Positions 10,914 through 19,823 of a DNA stretch of 28,138 nucleotides are shown one piece after another. A program made the translations under genes and the position numbers. Under the pieces are notes generated by a model, which was not told where the DNA came from, searched no databases, and saw only the letters and a program-made list of their open reading frames with translations. Every line of letters begins with the position of its first letter. The first letter of the stretch is position 1. Source of the stretch: Oehlia diaphana (taxonomy: Eukaryota; Glomeromycota; Glomeromycetes; Glomerales; Glomeraceae); assembly GCA_003833135.1 (NCBI GenBank), contig QZLH01000669.1, positions 68,911-97,048 on the forward strand, read 5' to 3'.

Positions 10914-11160
10914 GACGCTGCGATGCTACGGTAAGGACCTTTTATTCATCCTTATTTTAATAATAATTTTTTTCCTAATTATTCTTTTTTCGTTCTTTCA
11001 CCTAGCGGAACGATGCTGCGGTGCTACGGTAAGCGCCTTTTTTTTCGATTTTTTTAATTTTAATAATATTTTTTTTTTTTTTCTCAATTATTTTTTTTTT
11101 TACTAATATTTTTTTTTACTAATATTTTTTCCCTATTTTTTTTTCATTCTTTCACCTTTT
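10914..11160. repeat. Degenerate tandem repeat with GCTACGGTAAG boxes
   Basis: The box GCTACGGTAAG, preceded by GCTGCGATG or GATGCTGCGGT and followed by CCTTTT, occurs at 10925 and 11023. Each is followed by a T-rich tract ending in a CTTTCACCT box (10995 and about 11149). The two units therefore share head and tail but differ in length by about 56 bp because of T-run expansion. No function is evident. Confidence 0.55.
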
Positions 11161-11279
11161 AGGTTTGGATCAAAGTCAGTACTCGAAATAATTTTTTTGG
11201 GGGGATTGCCTGGGCGATTCCTGGGTCTTCGATCACGTGACAGAATTAATATTTTTGATTGGCCAGATTGGCCACATGA

Positions 11280-11880
11280 CGTGTCATGTTATTCGGTTCT
11301 TTGTACTTTTTTATTTCTAACTTACATTCTGCTTACACTTTGTTTCTTACTCTATTTCATTATTTTTAGGTCCTTTAGTCCTTCCGGTTCTGTAATTAAG
11401 GTTCAATTGTTTTTCACTTTACGTTTCGTTTCTTACTCATTTTTTTATTTTTTTTTTATTTTGTTTCTTTTTCATATTTCGGTTTTCACTAATTTTATTT
11501 CATTTTTTTTTTCGTTTCTATCTTATATTTCGTTTCTTACTACATTTTTTTTTTACTATTTTTACTTGGTTTCCTATTATTACCCAACCTCCTATCATGA
11601 TCATTTTTTTATTTTTCGTATTACTTCTCGTTATTCCATCCTTTCGTCTCTCATCACTTCTTTTTGTCTCCCATCACTCCTCTTCGTCTCCCATCATGTC
11701 TTATTTCTCCTTTTTGTTTCCTATCACTTCTCATTACTCTTTTTCATCTTCTATTACTTTCCATTACTCCATTGTTGTTACATTTTTTTATTAGTATCTT
11801 TCTCCTTGATCATTGTAATTTACTTATCTTTTTTATTTATTGTTTATTGTTTTTTTTATTTGTTTCACTTCATTAAGAGT
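11280..11880. repeat. Long pyrimidine-rich, low-complexity tract
   Basis: About 600 bases are mostly T and C on the plus strand, with repeated TTTCTTACT, CCCATCACT and CATTACT-like words. Open frames up to 235 codons on the plus strand encode only Phe/Ser/Leu/Tyr-rich low-complexity sequence and are products of the base composition. Such purine/pyrimidine asymmetry can form non-B DNA; here that is only an inference. Confidence 0.6.
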
Positions 11881-12050
11881 AAATACGGTGATTTTTTTCT
11901 TTAAAATCGTAAATGTGTGACTTAAATTTTAATATTTGCAAATAAAATTTCATTTAATAAGATTATTTTGAATAAATATGTTTATAAAAAATTTTTTTTA
12001 AACTTAGCGATCAAAAATTAGCTAAGTTAAAAAAATCAGCCATCAACCGA

Positions 12051-12207
12051 CTTCTCAAATTAATTTGAATTCTTTGGAACTGTATTTTGAAAATTGGAAA
12101 GGTAAACATCCTATGATATTACAATTTGTGCGATAAACGAAGTTTTGATAAGAAAAATATAAATCAGAAGGAGTAATTAAAAATTACAGTAGTGATTTAG
12201 TGTTGTA
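12051..12207 (+). pseudogene. Relic of an F-box/LRR-like gene, C-terminal end
   Basis: In one frame, 12051-12136 reads a segment ending NSLELYFENWKGKHPMILQF before a stop. This matches the C-terminal motif of the two intact F-box genes in this window (NSLKLFLDNWKGRHPMLLQF and DSLKLFFDNWKSRHPMLLQL). After a frame change, about 12154-12207 reads KYKSEGVIKNYSSDLVL, like the YKAEGIIEKY tail of the 25736 gene. No F-box or leucine-rich region is visible upstream, so only the 3' end survives. It lies on the plus strand, the same orientation as the intact genes. Confidence 0.75.
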
Positions 12208-12461
12208 AATCTTAATTAATTATTTTTTTTTGTTCAAATGTAAGGTATTTTATATAAATAAATTTATACTTTATTTAAATATTATCAAACAACAAGTAAT
12301 TTATAATTATTTAAAAAATATTCATCATTGATATGAACAAATATTGGTCGCTCTCTTAGTATAATCCTTTTATCCAGTATCACGTGATTTTTATAATTAA
12401 AAAGGAGACCCTTAACCTGTACCCCGGGTATACGATTAGGGATGGGCGTTAATTAACCATG

Positions 12462-13208
12462 GTTAATTAATTATAGTAAATTAACCGTTAATTATGTTAC
12501 TTATAATTAGTTTAAAATGGTTAATTAACCGTTACTTTAAATCAACCAATAAAANNNNNNNNNNNNNNNNNNNNNNNNNNNNNNNNNNNNNNNNNNNNNN
12601 NNNNNNNNNNNNNNNNNNNNNNNNNNNNNNNNNNNNNNNNNNNNNNNNNNNNNNNNNNNNNNNNNNNNNNNNNNNNNNNNNNNNNNNNNNNNNNNNNNNN
12701 NNNNNNNNNNNNNNNNNNNNNNNNNNNNNNNNNNNNNNNNNNNNNNNNNNNNNNNNNNNNNNNNNNNNNNNNNNNNNNNNNNNNNNNNNNNNNNNNNNNN
12801 NNNNNNNNNNNNNNNNNNNNNNNNNNNNNNNNNNNNNNNNNNNNNNNNNNNNNNNNNNNNNNNNNNNNNNNNNNNNNNNNNNNNNNNNNNNNNNNNNNNN
12901 NNNNNNNNNNNNNNNNNNNNNNNNNNNNNNNNNNNNNNNNNNNNNNNNNNNNNNNNNNNNNNNNNNNNNNNNNNNNNNNNNNNNNNNNNNNNNNNNNNNN
13001 NNNNNNNNNNNNNNNNNNNNNNNNNNNNNNNNNNNNNNNNNNNNNNNNNNNNNNNNNNNNNNNNNNNNNNNNNNNNNNNNNNNNNNNNNNNNNNNNNNNN
13101 NNNNNNNNNNNNNNNGTTAATTAATTATAGTAAATTAACCGTTAATTATGTTACTTATAATTAGTTTAAAATGGTTAATTAACCGTTACTTTAAATCAAC
13201 CAATAAAA
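12462..13208 (+). repeat. Identical 93-bp direct repeats flanking the assembly gap
   Basis: 12462-12554, ending at the gap, and 13116-13208, starting right after it, are identical base for base over 93 bp. They lie in the left subterminal region of the hAT element. This is the signature of two contig ends that overlap but were scaffolded with an estimated gap. A true tandem duplication is possible but less likely. Confidence 0.85.
12555..13115. other. Assembly gap (561 N)
   Basis: All bases are unknown. Any open frame spanning this interval is meaningless. Confidence 1.
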
Positions 13209-13401
13209 ATGCAGAATTTAAGTCATGTGATTTTAGTTATAATTTGTTAATTATTGGTAAAAAATGGTATAGATCTATTTTATAATTTATACATTATATA
13301 ACTTGATAATCTTTTTTTTTATGATCTTTTTTTCTTTTTTTTTAATACATTTATTTTTTACATAATTTTTAAAAAAAATTCTTGCAATTATAGAGAAAAA
13401 G

Positions 13402-13738
13402 AAAGGAAAAGTTTGGAAGCATTAGAAAATTACTGAAACAGAAAGTAATAATAAAAAACATCCTTCTGTAACTTGTAATTATTGCTCCAAAACTTTTGAA
13501 TGTAGTACTGCTAAAAGAAAGTAAGAGCATCTTAATAAGAGCTTCATATAGTACAAAAACATCTCAACAAACTACAGAAATTTCTAATATTACTAATATT
13601 ACTGAAGCATCTCAATTATCTATTTCTTTTACAGTAAAGCAACAAAATAAGCATTTAAAAAATGCAAAAATTGAAAACTTTATGCATAGTATAAGTGAAA
13701 AAGAACAGAATACTTTTGAAATTTTACAAGCCCAATAA
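13402..13738 (+). pseudogene. Degraded hAT transposase N-terminus (BED zinc finger)
   Basis: From 13402 one frame reads KGKVWKH, then after a stop codon KITETESNNKKHPSVTCNYC, then SKTFECSTAKRK and, after another stop, EHLNKSFI. The spaced Trp, the CNYC cysteine pair and the later His match a BED-type zinc finger, the DNA-binding domain at the start of many hAT transposases. In the next frame, 13496-13738 continues as a Ser/Thr-rich linker and ends SEKEQNTFEILQAQ at a stop, about where hAT transposases go on into their catalytic region. Stops, a frame change and the missing catalytic part make it non-functional. It shows that the element derives from an autonomous hAT parent by internal deletion. 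Confidence 0.75.
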
Positions 13739-13938
13739 AATATATAAGATTTATTATAATTATTTTAATAAATAAATAAATTTTATTATTTTATTTTATT
13801 ATTTATAAAAATTAATATATTAGTTAACTATAGGTTAATTAACCGTTAATTAACCGTTAATTAACCAGTTAATTAACCAAATTTATAATTAACCATTATT
13901 TTCCCATCCCTATATACGATATTATTCTGTTCCCCCTT

Positions 13939-14568
13939 TTTCTTAAATATGATTGGCTCAAAATTGTAGCCACAAATTTCGTGTAACTTTTATTTTAGTT
14001 ATTTAAACTTGAATAAACAAACACAAAATTTTCATAAAACTTGTATATACACAGTAAATTACTAAATTTTATTACAAAAAATGTTGGCCAACTCTATGAA
14101 TACTAACTCAGATATAACGAAAATCAATATGGAAATAATTTTTTTTATTCATTTATTCAAAATTAATTATGTTTGGCCAAGATGTTTAAATTACGTGACA
14201 AAGTATCTGTATAAAATATAACAAAAAAATAAATATAACTTCATAAATATTCAAACTTAACTTGATAAAATTAAATACTTAATAGTCCCATATCTGCAGA
14301 ACAACTTTATTTAACCCTTAAGAACGCGTTTACTTTGGATAAGCTGTTGTAATTATATTAATAAAGTTAAAAAACAAGCACGCACTCTAATTTTTACTAT
14401 AAAAACTCTTATAAACTCAAGTAATTTGATAAAATTTTTAAATTAATTATATAACTTCATACCTTTATACCTGTAAAACGATTTCATAGAACGAAAAAGA
14501 GAGAAGGGAGTGTGTATACAGTTTATTGTTGAAGCGTGAATGATAAACAAATAAAATCAGTGTGACGT
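13939..14568. other. Interior of the outer inverted-repeat element, no coding sequence seen
   Basis: This is AT-rich sequence with stops in every frame and no transposase motif. GTTTGGCCAAGATGTTTAAATTACGTGAC-like words occur near 14170. Nothing else can be supported. Confidence 0.5.
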
Positions 14569-14640
14569 AAGGGGGAACAGGATAAGTAATGTATACCCCT
14601 AGGAACAGGTTAAGATTCCCCAATTAAAAATGGTTATAAT

Positions 14641-14700
14641 AAATCATGTATCAGGCAATAAAATCGTGTATCAGGCAAAAAAATCGTGTATCAGGCAATA
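14641..14700 (+). repeat. Three tandem 20-bp repeats
   Basis: AAATCATGTATCAGGCAATA, AAATCGTGTATCAGGCAAAA and AAATCGTGTATCAGGCAATA follow one another without spacers at 14641, 14661 and 14681. They start just outside the right flank of the outer inverted-repeat element. A plus-strand open frame of 86 codons runs through them but shows no other coding sign. This is a minisatellite; the absence of spacers rules out a CRISPR-type arrangement. Confidence 0.85.
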
Positions 14701-15014
14701 TTCAAATCATGGGATACCGGATAAATCACTTATTCGGCACTTCGAGCCGAATAACTATTATTTATCAGTTGTTAGTCTTTATACTCGAATAATAAATATG
14801 AGTAAATTACATTGCCTATATATTACAAGCCACAATTATACATTATTAGTCGTTCTGCTGAATATGACTTGGATTGATATATTGACGTAAATAATTTTGA
14901 ATCAAAAAGTTGTAGTTACAAAATTTTACATCATTAGGCTCATATCACATGATGAGAAAAATAATGTACAGTAAAAGAGGACAAAATCTGATGGTTTCAT
15001 GTTTAATTTTTTTT
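14701..15014. other. Short intergenic stretch, nothing recognised
   Basis: AT-rich sequence between the 20-bp tandem repeats and the dispersed repeat. A short palindrome-like pair (TTATTCGGCACTTCGAGCCGAATAA around 14730-14755) is present. No gene is visible. Confidence 0.5.
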
Positions 15015-15325
15015 AATATCTATATTAAATTTATTTTTTTTAATACTGTATTTAAAGTCAAACACAATATCTATATTAAATTTGTATTTTTTAATATATT
15101 AAGTCAAACGCAATATGATATTCGAGGGCTGTCAAACATAGAAACACAAACATAGAAGAAGATTAGGTAAACCATTATGTATGGTAAGTATGAAGGGATG
15201 GTGCGTGCTGCAGAGTTCACGACTGGGTGGTATCCGCCCAGTTGCATCCATAGTTACAGCCTGAACGGAATCTTATTTAGTTATTTTTTGTAACTAAACT
15301 TATTTTTTTTGAATTTTGTAGAGCC
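15015..15325 (+). repeat. Dispersed repeat, copy A (internal part plus right inverted arm)
   Basis: 15068-15177 (AATATCTATATTAAAT ... GGGCTGTCAAACATAG ... TTAGGTAAACCATTA) matches 27384-27487 in direct orientation. The following 15188-15325 (GTATGAAGGGATGGTGCG, TATCCGCCCAGTTGCATCCA, CCTGAACGGAATC, TTTGTAGAGCC) matches 27253-27371 in inverted orientation. Copy A has about 25 extra bases (TGCTGCAGAGTTCACGACTG...) not found in copy B. The AATATCTATATTAAATTT word is itself duplicated 51 bp apart at 15015 and 15066. No coding potential is seen. Confidence 0.75.
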
Positions 15326-16404
15326 AAGGAGAAATGACTTAGAGAAGCCACTATATTATATTTGCTCGTAAAATATTAAATAGTGTGAATAAATAATTAT
15401 TTAACCTGATAATTTTTTTTTTTTTTTTTTTGTTTGTTAATATTTGATTTTTTTTCATTTTAATTAATTATTTTAAAATATTAAGAAGGAAAACGTAGTT
15501 TATCACATTATTATAACATTTCACTAAGACTCGAGTGATGATTATATGGTTCTGATGATCACAATTCCACCGTGTTCGTGAAATATTTATACTGTAGGGC
15601 TAGATTCAGGAAGCAATATAATGGTGCATAAAAACTTTATTAAGTAATTAAGCTTTTATATTTATGATTGTAAAAATAGAAATAAAGATTAAATAAAAAA
15701 GAAAATATTTCAATAGGTTACTATGAACGACTAATACGTGGATCAATGGTTGTTTTACGTGAACAAATAATTTAACTTATAAATTTATCCAAAATCTTAC
15801 TATAGTATATATTAACTCATCTTGTAGTCTTATACTTAATTTATTGAAATTTACTTAAAGAATAAATAGAAAAACAGAACATTTCATTGGTCAAATTTCA
15901 TATACGTTGAACGCATAACGCCGACCAATTGTGTTTGAATCTTTGAATCTAGAGCGTTTCTCATAATTTTGCCTTTAATATAATTATCACATTTCTAACT
16001 AATTAAGTTGAAAAAAAAAAGTTACTGTTTTGAACATTTTTGAGATGTTTTTTTAAAAAAGATTGCTCAAATCTAATAGTAAAAACATTTGTTTGTTGAC
16101 CAAAGGTAAAATGATTACGCACGGTATATCTTAGAGATGTTTTTCATTATTTGTGTATACGTGGAATAAAATTTCAAAACCACCACAAAACAAGTCAACA
16201 TTTGCGACTAATATTTCCTGTCTATTACGAAAAAAATACCAAGAAAAATTATCAAACATATATTAAAATTGTGTTCGTTAATTTGTAAGCCACGCACAAC
16301 ATATATAATAAATTGATATATAAATTCTTTATTTATTCAATGTACAAGTAACACATTATATCGCTTACAGGATACATAGTTAAACCCAAATATGAATTAA
16401 CTTA
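15326..16404. other. Intergenic region downstream of the lipase gene
   Basis: About 1.1 kb of AT-rich sequence with T and A runs (for example 15412-15431). It presumably contains the 3' untranslated region of the minus-strand lipase gene near 16300-16404. No gene, RNA or transposon end was recognised. Confidence 0.5.
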
Positions 16405-18180
16405 TTACAATACCACATGAGCATCAGTTAATACTTTATCTATAATATTCTTATGATCTCCCACTACAAGTTCAAATTTGTCAGATCTCAAACGTTCCAT
16501 GGCCATAAAATAACGATGAGGGAAGTGATTATGAAAATATCCTGGGATGAATGATTCAATTTTATCCATGGTACAATCTTCCGATGAATGGTTTTTATAA
16601 TAATCATTATAGGATTCTATATTATGCTTACCAAGAATAACATTTAAAACATTATTTAATGTAATCTTACTATCTTCATAATCTTTCCTATCATCAATAA
16701 GTTTTTTTCTCAACAAGTCCTCCATCGAACCCAAGTTATCATCTACCTCTTCATCATCATCATTTTTTTCACGAAAGACAATACCTTTAGGTTTATTGTT
16801 ATCTAGAAAGAGATGAACTTTATAACCGATACTATAATAATTAAGAATATCATCTTTTGTGATATATCGACGTAATACACCGTACAAATGTTGGGGTGGC
16901 ATTTTAGTAACGATATCATTGGTATTAACGATTCGCCAAAGAGTTTTGTTTTCTTCAAAATTTTTGTGAAAGATGCCATTGAATGAAGATGCGAATTCTT
17001 TATCTCCTACGGCTGGTCCCGCAAAAACATAAGCGTCTCGTAACACACAGTATTCCGGAAGTGTACCAATCTTTATAAGCCTGAAAAACAAAAAAAAGAA
17101 GTAATATTTAATACTCAATATATTTTTAACTTTTAAATTTAAAAATCCTGGTATAAAGAAAAATCACCTTGCATAGAAAACCTGTGCCAAAGCGGCCCCA
17201 AGTGAATGTCCAGTTATCCAAATGTTAACTTTTTTTTTGTTTCTCTCATGCATTTTTTTGGCTATATTACATATAGCCTCAACCATTCGTTTAGCGGGAT
17301 AGCTTTCTTTAGTTTCATCCAAAGTTTTAGGGAAAAAATTATCATAAAAACCTTTATGAATTTCCCCAAACACGAATTGGCTTGCATCCACTCGCATAAA
17401 AAGAAAATCTGTTAACCATTCAGTAAAATTTGTTGGTGATGTACCTTTAAATGTTATAACAATGAAATTATTCTCTTGATTATTTTTATGTTCGGACAAA
17501 TACATTCCAGAAAAAAGAGAATCAGGACAGTTAAGTTCCGAGAGTGGTAGAAAATTAAACTTCAAATCTTTAGCTTTTTTATCGATATCTTCATACGCTT
17601 CACGACATTCATCTATAAGATCTTCGAAGTCATCACCCTCATGAATTTTTAATTTCTTATAAACTTCACGAACTTTATCAACTTTTTGGTCGTAGATAAT
17701 GGTACTTAGTATTAATAGAGTTTCAACCATATCGAGATTAAAGATTTTTGAATTAAGATTGTTAGAACCTAATGCATTACGACCCTTTTGTACAATATCT
17801 TTTATATCATCTAATCCTTTTTTTGCAGTCATACGATTCCATTTATCCTCTTTATAGAGTTCGAAATCAAATATCTTAATCATCTTGCAAATTTCTAAAA
17901 TAATATTAACTGGAAAGAGTATTAAGGAAGTAATAAAAAAAGATAAGATCATGAACATAAAATTAAATGGTTGACTTAGTGGAAGCGTCAGATCTGTAAA
18001 AAGAGATAGTAAAATATGACTGGCCATAACATGAGTAAAACGAATATATTCTAAAGTCGTTTTAAGTAATGAAAATATTTGTTTTTCCATAATAAATTCT
18101 ACCCATTCTGATGGTCTTGGAATGTAAGATAAGTCATTTAAAAAATATAAGTAAAATTCTCTATCTTCCATTTCATTCAT
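16405..18180 (-). CDS. Class 3 lipase (alpha/beta hydrolase), two exons
   Basis: Exons 18180-17168 and 17080-16405 join across an 87-nt GT-AG intron, rebuilding an AGG Arg codon and giving 562 residues. The catalytic serine is S326 in WITGHSLGAALAQ, matching the GxSxG nucleophile elbow. The aspartate is D393 in NTNDIVTKMPP, and the histidine is H523 or H526 in YFHNHFPHRYF. AYVFAGPAVGD after the splice site matches the family's TFGxPRVGD strand. Two hydrophobic stretches at about residues 50-69 and 73-95 suggest membrane anchoring near the N-terminus, and there is no cleavable signal peptide. The expected role is hydrolysis of acyl-glycerols or phospholipids at a membrane. An acidic insertion (NDDDEEVDDN) lies between the Asp and His. 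The stop codon before the intron acceptor shows the gene must be spliced. Confidence 0.9.
17081..17167 (-). other. Lipase intron (87 nt)
   Basis: The coding strand shows donor AG|GTGATT and acceptor TTTTTCAG|G with a pyrimidine tract. Joining them keeps the frame directly after GHSLGAALAQVFYA, within the helix that follows the catalytic serine. Confidence 0.85.
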
Positions 18181-19121
18181 GACGGATTTCTTTTTTTTAT
18201 TACGAAAACAAACTTTTATGGGTATTTATTACTTCCCAGGATCAACATATCATGCTATTACATAATTGACTATACTTAGGTTGGCAATTTTGATAAACAT
18301 TGCCAAATATAGACGGCCAATCTTTAATCTGCATGTGAACTAAGAAATAAATTCATGTGAAACTGACTTAATATAGAAATAAAAGCAATTTGCGTATGAG
18401 AAAATTTTGAATAGAGTTCTTTATGTTATGAATTTTATAAAATTAAAAGTATAAACTGAAATTCAAAGACCAGATCACCAGAACACGTGCCCAATCGTGA
18501 CATCACCAAGTTAGCAATTAAAGCCTTTGACAATTATATATTTACTGTATAAATATTGAATTGAACAATATCTTCTACTAAATTCCTAATATTGTTTATT
18601 TAATAAAAAAAAATAAAATAACTTACGTAATTGACGATCAAATGGTTGTTGTTTCCATAAAAAATTATATTAACTTTTGGATAATAATTCAGATAAATAA
18701 TTTCTGTGTACAATATTTATTATTCATAACAACTGACATTGGTTAATGATTCCGTTATTATGAAAGGATATATCAAGTATCAAGTAACCTATTACTATTT
18801 CCGAACTCTTTTACACCTTGTAATTTTTTAATTTTTTCCACGTCCTTTTATGTCATATTTTATCATTTTCTTTCTTTAATGGCTTTAATGTTTCACGACT
18901 TGAAGATTTGATTAAAAAATATATAATTTTAACATTTTTAATTTTTTAAAATAAATATTTATGTATTTAAATATTTATATATGAATTATTTTTTTAAATT
19001 TGATGTTCAAAGAATTTTATTTGGCAATTTTATAACGAAACCATTATATTCTAAACATAAAACAATAACTTTTGTGAGTATAGCAGAATATCTAAGTTTA
19101 TTATAATTATCATTATTGAAA
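18181..19121. other. Intergenic region upstream of the lipase and of the kinase relic
   Basis: This AT-rich sequence includes the lipase promoter region on its left side. The bases just left of 19122 (about 19080-19121) may be decayed kinase N-lobe sequence, but stops prevent a firm assignment. No other feature was found. Confidence 0.45.
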
Positions 19122-19823
19122 AAAATTATATTAGGACTTAAAGTAATTCTTGAATCAAATGTAACTCATGGTGATTTTCATGATGGTAATATTTTATTAT
19201 CAGATAATTATTAGGATTATGTAAACCTATTAGTGATTTACAAGATTCTGATAATTATGATGATGGAATTCATGGTGTTTTGCCTTATATGGCACCTGAA
19301 ATATTAAGAAAAAAACCCTATACTCCAGCAAGTGATATTTATAGTTTTTCAATGATAATGTGGGAATTCACATCAGGTATTTATTCCTCCATTAATTTTG
19401 AAGCACATGATCATCAACTTGTCTTAAGTGTTTGTTAAAGGGGAACGTCCTGAAATTATAGTAAATACTCCAAAATGTTATATAGATTTAATGAAAAAAT
19501 GTTGGGATTTAGTTTCTTCCAATAGACTAACTATAATAATGCTTGAAAATATTGTATCCAAATGGATTGGATGTATAAATGAATATTATGATATAAACAG
19601 GGATGGAAATTATAGACATTTAATACCTATTTTTGATGCTCAATTAAAAAATGATATGGAAGAATTTGTAGAAGAAAACAAATCTTTAGAATCTTTAGTA
19701 CAAGTACAAGCAAATACTCCTATTATACGAAATCATCCGCAAGCATGTTATACAAGTCGCAAACTTACAGAAATTATAATTCAAGAAGTTTCCGAGTGTG
19801 TGGAATGTATAATTAAAGATTAA
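19122..19823 (+). pseudogene. Decayed protein kinase gene (C-lobe and tail)
   Basis: The first frame gives a catalytic loop THGDFHDGNILLSDN ending at TAG 19212. From 19211, one base back, it continues as LGLCKPISDL ... GVLPYMAPEILRKKPYTPASDIYSFSMIMWEF. TAA at 19436 interrupts again because of one extra T, and the third frame resumes KGERPEIIVNTPKCYIDLMKKCWD, with a tail ending HPQACYTSRKL ... EVSECVECIIKD and a stop at 19821. This is the layout of Rhizophagus-type TKL kinases. The N-lobe (glycine loop, lysine) and the DFG segment are missing, so an active kinase cannot be made. The last 131-codon frame is a fragment, not an independent gene. Confidence 0.85.

Larger units (their letters stand above)
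12437..13912 (+). mobile_element. Non-autonomous hAT element nested in the outer element
   Basis: Terminal repeats TAGGGATGGG (12437-12446) and CCCATCCCTA (13903-13912) are perfect complements. They are flanked by an identical 8-bp duplication, TATACGAT, at 12429-12436 and 13913-13920, the hallmark of hAT insertion. Subterminal regions on both sides are filled with GGTTAATTAACC / CCGTTAATTAACC palindromic words, as expected for transposase-binding sites. A degraded BED-zinc-finger coding segment lies inside (13402-13738), but no DDE or dimerisation domain is present. The element includes a 561-base gap and a probable false duplication, so its true length is probably near 822 bp. Confidence 0.9.
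12404..14621. mobile_element. Outer inverted-repeat element with 9-bp target duplication (MULE-like)
   Basis: The left terminal repeat starts at 12404 (GGAGACCCTTAACCTGT) and, when the nested hAT element is skipped, continues at 13921-13938 (ATTATTCTGTTCCCCCTT). The right repeat is 14569-14621 on the opposite strand. By eye about four of five positions match over roughly 50 bp. The flanks carry the same 9 bases, AATTAAAAA, at 12395-12403 and 14622-14630. A 9-bp duplication with long terminal repeats suggests a Mutator-like non-autonomous element. The AT-rich 9-mer could match by chance, so the class is tentative. Without the nested insertion it would be about 730 bp, and its interior (13939-14568) shows no coding sequence. 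Confidence 0.6.

Noticed and set aside
11197..11904. Plus-strand 235-codon hydrophobic frame that could look like a membrane protein
   Set aside because: It is the translation of a pyrimidine-rich tract (Phe, Ser, Leu, Tyr, Ile only). Overlapping frames in the same tract look equally hydrophobic.
12494..13120. 208-codon frame at the gap
   Set aside because: Almost all codons are N; it has no information.
14641..14700. CRISPR-like array
   Set aside because: The three 20-bp units are directly adjacent without spacers and the genome is eukaryotic.
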